Shown here: positions 45,146-53,861 of the stretch, in pieces
Layout of the letters: each line of letters begins with the position of its first letter
Numbering within the stretch: position 1 is the first letter of the stretch
NCBI RefSeq assembly: GCF_000350225.1
Contig: NW_005179042.1
Span: forward strand, 1-64,000
Length of the DNA stretch: 64,000 bases
Reading direction: 5' to 3'
Source: Chondrus crispus
Lineage: Eukaryota > Rhodophyta > Florideophyceae > Gigartinales > Gigartinaceae
Program-made: the position numbers and the translations under genes
Notes under the pieces: generated by a model
Told to the model about the DNA's origin: nothing
Seen by the model: the letters and a program-made list of their open reading frames with translations, nothing else
The model's database searches: none

Positions 45146-45920
45146 GGGCAAGCCAGTAACGTCGGAAGCTTCCTGAAACTCTTTTTGCGCAGTACACATT
45201 TTTATGACATCACAGACTTAACATATCCAGTCCAAGCGTAACACTTATCCCTAGATACCTGTCGGTATGAGATAGCATTCGCAACAATAGTCAAGGGTCA
45301 GTTCAGCGTCACGATCTGACATATTTGCAAGCTGTATGCCACGGTTTACAGTGAAAGTGACAAGGTCGGAGGGTTCATTTTCGAAGATAACCCACCATTA
45401 ACGTTGTCCGTAATGAGAACTATTCAATCCTTGTGGCGAGCTACACTATTCGCTTCAGCGAGTATTCGCCCAGTTGCACTTGATCCGTCGGACCGCACAA
45501 CGATGTACCAGACTTGCGTTTGTTGCGGGCAGGTACCTTGCTGGAGGTCAGTCCGCAAAACTCGTGGTGGGATTTTTCAAACTCGGGTTTACGTCCAGCG
45601 AGTTTGTGGGCAAATGGAAAAAACAACGCGTTATTTTACGGACAACGTTATTGAATAAAGCATTTACATAATTTTTATGACACATTTCTCAAAATCTAGA
45701 AATGTGCCCCCGTTTCGCTCCTGAAACGTGTGTGTACAAATTTGCTCCCCTGGCTGACGAGCACTAGTTTTGCTCCTACTCAATGACAACGAAGGGCACT
45801 CCAGACGAAACGCAAAGCCGGCCGGGACATGTCTGAGCAGGCATGCCGCCCTTATCTGCGCTGCTGCTGTTTCTTCTCCGCCAAGAAAGTAATCGCAGGC
45901 GCGGCCTCACCTTCCGCGTG
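45146..45920. other. Intergenic region
   Basis: No gene recognised. A small plus frame at 45404-45658 lacks known motifs. It probably holds the 3' end of the preceding gene and GC-rich upstream sequence of the next remnant. Confidence 0.4.
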
Positions 45921-46830
45921 ATGTCCACCTTCACATTCTCGACCGCATGACCCCCGCCCAAAACCACCCCCTTCTCCCAGCTGTGCACCACCACCGCAGC
46001 AGCCGCCGCGGACCCGTCCATCTGCGCCTCGCTCGCGTGCCGTCATCTCGGCATCGCCCCAGCCCAGCACGCGCTTTCCGCCGCCACCCTCTCTTCGCTC
46101 GCCGCCTCCCTCGTGTCCCGCTGGTGGTTCGCCACCGGCGCCTTCGTCCCGGGCGTCCCTGTGCACTTCCGCAAGGGCTTCACCAAGGTCCACGCCCACG
46201 GCGGCGTCGAGCGCGACGTTGCAGAGGACTCCGTCGCCGCCTACGTCTTCGGCCGCCACAAGGACGTCGCCGTCTCCGTCACCGTCCCCGTCGTCACCAT
46301 GCACTTCTTCCTCGAGGCCGCGAGTCCATTCCCCATGGAGCGCATGCCTCTGCGCCTCGTCCACGTCTCCAAGACCGCGCCGCGCGATCGCCGCGCGATC
46401 CGCCCGCCTTCCCGCCGTCGGCCCCCACCCCTGCTCGACGCGCCCGACACACACACGCGCGCGTCGTCGTCAATGGCTCGACACTGCTCGCGTGTGCCGT
46501 GCCCAGCGGCGACCGTGTGCGCGTGCTGGACGTGCACGTGCCGCCGGAGCTGCTGCTGGCCAAACCGCCGCTGAACACGATGGCCGTGGAGTACGACCCC
46601 GCGTCGCGCGCGGCGTACTGGCTCAAGTCTGTCGACGTCGTGCTGTGCATCCTGCCGCTGCCGCCAATCGCCGATGACGCGTGGCGCTTCACGCCGCACG
46701 TGCCGGACATGACGCCCCCGCGGCTGTGGGCATGCTGGCAGGAGCTGGGGAATGAGAGCTGGAGAATGGGAGCTGGAGAATGGGAGCTGGAGGATGGGAG
46801 CTGGAGGATGGGAGCTGGAGGATAGAGGAT
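45921..46830 (+). pseudogene. GC3-rich gene remnant, unknown family
   Basis: Codons in this stretch end almost always in G or C, unlike all neighbours, which argues for a once-expressed gene. From ATG 45921 (MSTFTFSTA) a TGA comes at 45948-45950; the same frame then reads PKTTPFSQLCTTT...ICASLACRHLGIAP...WWFATGAFVPGVPVHFRKGF...AYVFGRHKDVAVSV...MHFFLEAASPF. Near 46375 the good codon pattern shifts frame and continues with VNGSTLLACAVPSGDRVRVLDVHVPPELLL...AVEYDPAS...YWLKSVDVVLCILPLPP. The end runs into a minisatellite. I do not recognise the family. A short intron in place of the frameshift cannot be excluded. Confidence 0.55.
46748..46826 (+). repeat. Minisatellite, 14-bp unit
   Basis: About five and a half copies of a GGGAGCTGGAGAAT-like unit, with GGAT in later copies. 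It is read in frame as W-R-M-G-A-G-E repeats by the remnant gene. Confidence 0.9.
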
Positions 46831-46968
46831 GTTGGAGGCGGGAACGCGGAAGACAGAGTTGCGCTTGTTGGCGGAGGATGCTACACCGCTTTGTCGCTCT
46901 CACTCCCGCCAAAAATGCGATTGTGTATGTTGCACATTTGCCTCGTCCGTGGTCGAGCCTATACTGTA

Positions 46969-47042
46969 CAGTGGACCCTACGCATTAGTGCCGCTCCGTG
47001 TAAGGACTAATAATACGGCACTAATTCGGAGCGGCACAATTA
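46969..47042 (+). repeat. Tigger-type terminal repeat
   Basis: After TA comes CAGTGGACCCTACGCATTAG, like the CAGTGGAACC ends of Tigger elements. ATTAGTGCCGCTCCG (46985) is repeated in inverse at 47027 (CGGAGCGGCACAATTA), a subterminal hairpin. The opposite end is not found. Confidence 0.5.
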
Positions 47043-47242
47043 GATGGCAGAACCACTACCCGGCCAGAACTCTGTTATTAGAGTCTGCTGTTGTTGCCTT
47101 TGACCCTGTCTCTCATGCCTACCCTTGGTAGCTACTGTAGCTTCTAGAAAAGCTCGTTTTGCGGACCTCAAGTGCGATAAGGCATTGCTCACATCACACT
47201 CCACACCCAGACTCTCCGAAGACCCAAACAGCCTTGCTAGCA

Positions 47243-47770
47243 CTACAGCACTCGGTACGGCGGCTGTACTACGGCCCGCCTCTCCGTAATTTCACACTCG
47301 CCTTCTGCCACACAATCATCCATCATAGCATCACTGGCAGACTGATTCTGTAGCTCTCCACCATAATGTATTGAATCGCAAGCATCACTAATAGAAGCTT
47401 CTGCTACAACCTCATTAGTCTCGTTCTCAATCCATTCCTCCAAACTTTTTGTGCCGAGCGTTGTGGCGGTGTTGGTCACAATTTGTTGGAGTGAAGGAAG
47501 AGAGCGTTTGATGTTTCGGATGGTTCGTTCTGAAATTTTGAACTGACGGATAACTATGGTACTCGCATTCTCGATCTGCAGCAGATGCCCAACCTCGATT
47601 TCTGCGCAATCGTCAGGCGCGTACGCTTCGCTTTGGAGATCTTTTCAGGAATCATGTTAGGGACTTTGAGTGAGGTGCCATCACCAATTGAGCTGAGGGC
47701 CAGTCCTAACAGGCGCTTTTCTTTTGAGAAGAAGGATCCGGGAAGACGCCAATCAACTTTGTGCATTGCA
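47243..47770 (-). pseudogene. Tigger/CENP-B-like DNA-binding domain fragment
   Basis: The minus strand from 47770 (MHKVDWRLPGSFF) reaches, after a frame change near 47590, KRTRLTIAQKSEVGHLL, then ASTIVIRQFKISERTIRNIKR. This is the helix-turn-helix pattern of CENP-B/psq-type N-terminal domains. It continues to a stop at 47243 with no catalytic domain, so it is a deletion derivative of a pogo-like element lying next to a Tigger-type terminal repeat (46969). Confidence 0.55.
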
Positions 47771-48515
47771 ATATGATCTCAACTCTGCCGGATGGTATCT
47801 TTGAAACAACAACTTTTGCAAAACAAAGCAAACTCCTCTGTCAATAATGGGCGACTCCTGAAATTCTAAAATCGCAAATTGTGTTGACCAAATCGGGATT
47901 TTGTGACACACAAACGGCGCGTTGTGCACACACAACGCGCCGTTTTCTCGGACGGGCGACCCCATGCTACGTTAAATGTGTATCGCACAAATGTCAAAAT
48001 GTGCGCGCGTACAATCCAAATTTACTGTACACAGAGAAAGCGTCGGCCGCCGCCCGACCGACGAGACTCGACATCTACATCCTACCGAGCATGGCTCTGA
48101 ATGAGAAGTAGCAATAGAATAGCCATTTGGTCATTCATGGTTCTGACGGTGGCTGCTCGGTGAAAACACCATCATGATTGAGCTTAGCTCACAGCACACA
48201 CTGTAGATAGAGCTCCGACGGCGTCATCGCCGGCGTCCGGTGCCGTGCTCGTCGTTAGGAACGAGTTCAAAGCATGCGTACAGTAGGGGGACGCACATTA
48301 TGTGCGCAAGCATTTCCGTGGTAAAACTCATTTTTTGTTCACAAAAAGAAAAATATGACTCTGACACAAAAAATAATTTCCGGAGGCGCCCAATCAGCAA
48401 TGCTACTATGATACAGTGGATCCTCGCTAACTGCATGCTCGGTTTCTGCATATTCTCGATTACTGCATGCGTTCGTCAGCCACCGGCTGCGGTGCAGCGA
48501 TTCCAGCCTGTATAT
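47771..48515. other. Intergenic with a second Tigger-type end
   Basis: No gene recognised. ACACAACGCGCCGTTT follows its own partial inverse near 47915-47945. A TA-CAGTGGATCCTCGCTAAC at 48412 resembles a Tigger end and is cut at 48516 by the inverted repeat. GCCGTGCTCGTCGTTAGGAACG at 48241-48262 is one end of the foldback element found at 50942-51119. Confidence 0.45.
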
Positions 48516-49444
48516 AAATTGTGATGTGTTCAGGAAGGTGCGTTACGTTTTGACGCGCAAAATCCGCATCTGTTGTCAAGAGGGTTACGAATACTGTGCC
48601 TTCGAGTGTCGCCTGCTGCGAGGGGCAACCATGAAGCCCTAGGACGGCGGTTTACCTGTGCAGCGAGTCCTGTGTATTTCCGTAAAGTAATTGAGAGGCG
48701 GCAACAAACGCGATCGATCGTAGGACCTGCGACTTCTGTTTATGACATTGTACGCGTCTCTGTACACGCTAGCGTGTACCACTGAAGGGTACAGCGTCGC
48801 CGTCGAGCATGCAATGGCCGTTGTAAACAGAGCACCGCCGCCGGGTTGCTATCTCGCATCCTATGCTGCCCGCCACTGTGGATTCAATGAGCAGCTGCCA
48901 CTACGGTTTAGTCGGGATCGGATCATGACACGCTTGGATTGGGCATCGCAGAACCAGTTCTTTGTTTTCTTCGATGCCGATATCATTGTCACTGCTGCTT
49001 CGGAGTGGGTTTTTTGCACACATGCGTCCGCATTTCTAGCGCTTGCCGTGCATCCCTTTTCGCTTTCTATTTCTCCCTTCTCATCTCTGGACACGCTAGC
49101 GCGTATAAGGGTGAAACTCCCCCGAGAATAGGTTATAATTCGCGTCGGCCAACCAGCGTACCTTACCGTCCAGCCTGCCTGCTCCACGTTACTTATGGCT
49201 ACCTCGTGGGCTTCCCGCTATCCGTCTCCCCCCGTCATGTCTTTTTCTCTTGCCGGCCCAGCCCCGGCTGCGCCGCCCTTTTGGTCATTTCCCCTTCTCA
49301 TCATGTCTTTTGTTTGTCCTATGTTTTTTGTTCTATGATTTTTCTTCTAATTCAGTATATTATTATTATTATGTTTTGCGCAGCCTTTAACTGTTTGTCT
49401 CACCTGGCTGATGTCCTGTGACCAAAATCACAACCAATAAACTA
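48516..49444 (+). repeat. Inverted repeat, left arm
   Basis: About 0.93 kb repeated in inverse at 51406-52313, nearly identical in its outer 800 bases. It contains the perfect 18-bp palindrome GTACACGCTAGCGTGTAC at 48762-48779. A frame of 129 codons (48742-49131, MTLYASLYTLAC) is kept in both arms with one visible change (Ser to Pro). No known motif; coding status uncertain. Confidence 0.9.
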
Positions 49445-49943
49445 CGTAAATACCTTCAGCTGTATACCTTCGGTACGAGAAGTGCGCTCCTCAGACTATT
49501 CAGTAGATGCTTACAGCCAGCAAAGAGTTCAGTACATCATACGCATTATACGTACAGTACCCTTCTCACAGGCTCAATGTGGGACGCATAAGAAGTTATG
49601 ATAAATATGCGAATGCAGTGCGTATTCGAAGAAAATGGCCTTTATTTGGACGGGAGAATTGGTCTCCAAAGTGTGCCGGGGTCAAAGTGGGACGACGAGA
49701 AATTTCATGTCTTGCACGCTTTATCTGTAATGGGAGAGACTCAACAAAGCCGACGCTGCCGTGTGCTTGCGGGTCCTCAAAACTGACCGTTTCTAAGAGC
49801 ATGTGAATATGTTTCATCAAGCGAATATATTTAATTCGTTGCGAAATAGTTTAGCAAAATCATATGCGCGAAACTATGCGGCGCGGCATTATAATTTTGG
49901 TGTCACAATTTGAGCCTTGTCACAGATTGAGCCTGTGAGAAGG

Positions 49944-50125
49944 GTATCGTGGTCCCCACGGAGTTGATTGCTTGGTTGCTCATTATTTCTGCTACATCAC
50001 ACAAGGGCTCATGCAAGGCCACTGTTCATGAGCGTTGTTATGAACAGTGGCCTTGTACTGTATGAGGCCTTGTGTAGTGTAGCATGTGATCAACCAGGCA
50101 ATTAACTCCGTGGGAACCACAATAC
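49944..50125. mobile_element. Foldback/MITE-like element 1
   Basis: Imperfect inverted arms of about 85 bases (GTATCGTGGTCCCCACGGAG against CTCCGTGGGAACCACAATAC). The centre is a perfect 16-base stem (50014-50029 and 50040-50055, CAAGGCCACTGTTCAT) with a 10-base loop. Confidence 0.7.
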
Positions 50126-50329
50126 TTATACAGTAGTTCCTCGGTATAAGAATATGTCCGGTGGACGGGTTTTCCATTCTTATATAGAGGATATTCTTCA
50201 ATGAGGATTTGGTCCTACCAACACAGGAGAGTTAAGCTATTACTGTAACTTAAAAAAGTCGTCTATCCTACTTTGGCGACCGGCCGCGGCCTCCTCAGCC
50301 TGCAAATCGCGCCTCAGGCGACGTAAGTA

Positions 50330-50371
50330 CCCGTTTCCTTTGGGGATTCGGCCATCCCCAAAGGAAACGGG
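50330..50371. repeat. Perfect 17-bp hairpin
   Basis: CCCGTTTCCTTTGGGGA and its exact inverse around an 8-base loop (TTCGGCCA). It could be a MITE relic, a structured RNA or a termination hairpin; nothing decides. Confidence 0.8.
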
Positions 50372-50941
50372 TGGATTTCCTGCCGTTACTGGTTTATTTT
50401 GCACTGGCCCTTATTTTTGTTGTAAAGGTAGCTGGTTCTGCACCAGATTTTTGAAAAATCTTTCTCGTTGTATTCTTGTATAGAGTATGAATAAATGTTC
50501 GAAATTGGGGTCAATTTTGCAGGAACGAAAACAGTGGATGCGTTTTGCATTCTTATACTGTTGTAGCATCAATATTGGGAGAAGAGAATGATCTCTTCAG
50601 TGTGTGTAACAATGAATCGTTCAGATTCTTCAAAGGGTTAGTGCGCGTACGGGCGGTTTTGAGGGCGTTACGACGCCGGGGGTTGAGGGCAGGCTCCTGC
50701 CGGGCGAGGGTCTTCTCGCGTAAGTTGGTTGAGTTTATTCTGTGAGTTGTTCGTCTGTGTGTTCTCTCCTCTTCGGTCCTGGAGGAGGTTGTGATACTAA
50801 AAAGCTGAAGCGAAAGGCAGAGACAGTTTCTCTGTTCGGGATCTGGCGGAGGCACTGTACTGTTGATCGGGATCCTGGGAGAAGCGATCAGGATCAGGCT
50901 GGCTCTCCGAGGGGTGTTACTGTCTTCTTGTCGCCGACTGA

Positions 50942-51119
50942 GGGCCGTTCCTAACGACGAGCACGGTGTGCTAGCACTCAAGCGCCCTGAAACTTGGCAT
51001 GAATGTATTGGTTGAAAAAATTATTGGAAATGCTTTTACTCCCGTTCAACCAATCCATTCATGCCAAATGTCAGGGTGCTTGCGTGCTAGCACACCGTGC
51101 TCGTCGTTAGGAACGGCCC
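50942..51119. mobile_element. Foldback/MITE-like element 2
   Basis: 178 bp with arms of about 75 bases: GGGCCGTTCCTAACGACGAG at the left and its inverse at the right, an inner GTGCTAGCAC palindrome, and a TGA on each side as a possible 3-bp target duplication. One end also occurs alone at 48241-48262. Confidence 0.75.
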
Positions 51120-51405
51120 TGACATGATCGGCGGCGTCGGAGATCCCTGTTTCATCATATACCGAGGATATCCATATATGAGGCATTCTTTGTAGGAGAG
51201 ACTCTAGACCTTGGGTCGTCTTTACTGGGGACATGAGCGACGACGGTGTTAAGTACTGTGGGAGTGATATGTACACGTGTAAGATACGACAAGGAGTGGA
51301 GGATGATCGGTGGCGGCATCAAGCGGAGAAAATTAAGATACGACAGTCGCCGCGCTTGATGGTGGCGTTGCGGAGTTCACTTCCCCTACTGGAGATATGT
51401 GCACT

Positions 51406-52313
51406 TTATCGGTTGTGGTTTTGGCCACATGACATCGGCTACGTGAGACAATGAAAGGCTGCGCAAAACATAATAATAATATACCGAACTTGAACAAAAA
51501 ACATAGAACAAAAAGAAAAAGACATGATGAGAAGGGGAAATGACCAAAAGGGCGGCGCAGCCGGGGCTGGGCCGGCAAGAGAAAAAGACATGACGGGGGG
51601 AGACGGATAGCGGGAAGCCCACGAGGTAGCCATAAGTAACGTGGAGCAGGCAGGCTGGACGGTAAGGTACGCTGGTTGGCCGACGCGAATTATAACCTAT
51701 TCTCGGGGGAGTTTCACCCTTATACGCGCTAGCGTGTCCAGAGATGAGAAGGGAGAAATAGAAAGCGAAAAGGGATGCACGGCAAGCGCTAGAAATGCGG
51801 ACGCATGTGTGCAAAAAACCCACTCCGGAGCAGCAGTGACAATGATATCGGCATCGAAGAAAACAAAGAACTGGTTCTGCGATGCCCAATCCAAGCGTGT
51901 CATGATCCGATCCCGACTAAACCGTAGTGGCAGCTGCTCATTGAATCCACAGTGGCGGGCAGCATAGGATGCGAGATAGCAACCCGGCGGCGGTGCTCTG
52001 TTTACAACGGCCATTGCATGCTCGACGGCGACGCTGTACCCTTCAGTGGTACACGCTAGCGTGTACAGAGACGCGTACAATGTCATAAACAGAAGTCGCA
52101 GGTCCTACGATCGATCGCGTTTGTTGCCGCCTCTCAATTACTTTACGGAAATACACAGGACTCGCTGCACAGGTAAACCGCCGTCCTAGGGCTTCATGGT
52201 TGCCCCTCGCAGCAGGCGACACTCGAAGGCACAGTATTCGTAACCCTCTTGACAACAGATGCGGATTTTGCGCGTCAAAATGTAACGCACCTTCCTGAAC
52301 ACATTACAATTTG
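51406..52313 (-). repeat. Inverted repeat, right arm
   Basis: Reverse complement of 48516-49444 including the 18-bp palindrome (near 52050) and the 129-codon frame (51697-52086 on minus). Its outer edge ends 175 bases before the second membrane-protein gene. Confidence 0.9.
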
Positions 52314-52487
52314 TGTAGGCAGGCATGCTAAAACCGTCACAATATGCGCGAACTAATTCTCTCTCGCAAGAAGGATTGCCTTCTGAATAACTTCACTACT
52401 TAATCAGTCCCGCACTTCACGTCATGCCCGCCCCGGTTGGAGTTTTCATTTAGGACGAAGTCCAGAAGACGCGCTTCATCCTCCCAT

Positions 52488-53861
52488 ATGAACTCGATCA
52501 ATGACGAATCCCTCCTCACACTCCAGGTTAACTCCAGCTTGATATCGGGGTTCGCAGCTCTGCTTTTCGACATCCTTCTCTTGGGCATTATCAGATACCA
52601 TGCTGAACTACTCTGTGCAGCTGCAAATATTGCCTTGCTCTACGACTATCGCCGCCCCATTCGCCCGGCCACCACCAGATGGGCAGCACTAACCGGGGGA
52701 CCCACTGGCCCGATCCTGCTCGTCCGTTTTCTTGCTTTTCTCATCATGCTCTCTACTGCTGCTGTCATTATTCTGGGCTTTTGCATCAATGGCGAAACAG
52801 TTCTGGAGTTTGAAAATAGGATGTATGGGGCGGTTGTTAATTTCACAGGCATGCCGACGAAGTTCGATTTCGCAAACGAATTTGAACTACAGCCTCCTGG
52901 GTGTAGCGGCGACTCATGCAAACGAATGGTCAGCAAACGTATTCTTGCACTTACGGACCCTTCCCGATGTACGGAAAAAAACTTTACCCACGCTCTCGTG
53001 TATGCTTGTGCATACAGAGACTTGACTCTAGATGACGAGAAAGAGGAACTTGTTCAACTTTACCCCGGCGGTATCTGTGTCAACGAGAAACAATTCAACG
53101 AGTCCTGGGTGGCCCGCACGTACAAAATGAGCAACAGCGCTGATTTAGAATGCGTTCTTGACGCCATCGATAACCCCTTCGGCGAAGGCCCTGCTTCGGG
53201 TGGTCCCCGCAAAGTTGAGCCAATTATAGACTCGTGCGAAATGGAAGTGAAAGATATGTACTGCTATAAGACTGATAGAACGTCTTGTGCGGCATGGGGC
53301 ATTTCCAACATCGATACGGGAACAGCTTACTACGTAGTCCTCATACCGGACATCGAAACGATGAACGAAGAAAGCACTAGAATTGCCTCGGCGATAGCCA
53401 AGGGAGACCCAGCTGGGTATGTTGCTAACGTCGCCTTTCTAAGTGCAGTTGGGTTCAATGGTGGACCTTCTAGACTCACCAACATGGCGGTGAGTGAAGT
53501 TTTGCAGAACGTCACTCTTGATCGCAAACAGGCTACCAGGAACGTCAGCACAATCGATCTTAGGATAGCTATTCCTGCATTCGCAGTTCTGGCAACAACT
53601 ACACTGGCGCTTGTGGTATTAGCCCTTGCTTCATGGGTGCGTGTGGTTCTGCTAAAAGGTCGACGTGAGTATAACACGTTTTGCTCGGTCCCGGAAATTC
53701 TGGAGCTTGTTGATGTAGAGAAGGCTTCTAAATTTAATAGAAGGAAAACACCAGAGAAGTTAATTGGGATATGCAAAGAGGATCCATGTATTGTGGTATG
53801 TGAGGAAGACAATAAGAAAGAGTGTACAGGTTCGGACTGGCCTGAACAGGCCATAAACTAA
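52488..53861 (+). CDS. Three-membrane-segment protein, paralogue 2
   Basis: Intact intronless frame of 457 residues, the same length as its paralogue at 43772. I start at ATG 52488 (MNSINDESLL); the frame is open upstream to a TTG but homology and length favour the ATG. Membrane segments at about 20-36, 76-98 and 363-387. The Cys-rich domain has sequons (NFT twice, NES, NVT, NVS) and the shared CSGDSCKRM, GGICVNE, YCYKTDRTSCAAWG and VAFLSAVGF blocks. The tail has KGRREYNTFCSVPEILELV and EKASK. The pair suggests a small gene family, perhaps of receptor- or adhesion-like surface proteins, but no function can be claimed. Confidence 0.85.
   Translation: MNSINDESLLTLQVNSSLISGFAALLFDILLLGIIRYHAELLCAAANIALLYDYRRPIRPATTRWAALTGGPTGPILLVRFLAFLIMLSTAAVIILGFCINGETVLEFENRMYGAVVNFTGMPTKFDFANEFELQPPGCSGDSCKRMVSKRILALTDPSRCTEKNFTHALVYACAYRDLTLDDEKEELVQLYPGGICVNEKQFNESWVARTYKMSNSADLECVLDAIDNPFGEGPASGGPRKVEPIIDSCEMEVKDMYCYKTDRTSCAAWGISNIDTGTAYYVVLIPDIETMNEESTRIASAIAKGDPAGYVANVAFLSAVGFNGGPSRLTNMAVSEVLQNVTLDRKQATRNVSTIDLRIAIPAFAVLATTTLALVVLALASWVRVVLLKGRREYNTFCSVPEILELVDVEKASKFNRRKTPEKLIGICKEDPCIVVCEEDNKKECTGSDWPEQAIN

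Larger units (their letters stand above)
49445..51405. other. Spacer of the inverted repeat with hairpin elements
   Basis: No convincing gene. Short frames at 49507-49806 and 50545-50745 have no known motif. Three foldback structures are listed separately. Confidence 0.5.

Noticed and set aside
46241..46912. 223-codon minus frame opposite the GC3-rich remnant
   Set aside because: Composition is Arg/His/Gln-rich and fits the reverse of GC3-rich codons; the plus strand has the codon bias.
48939..49421. 160-codon frame in the left inverted-repeat arm with hydrophobic stretches
   Set aside because: It overlaps the 129-codon frame in another phase and is low in charged residues from a pyrimidine-rich stretch; neither is proven, and this one differs in length between arms.
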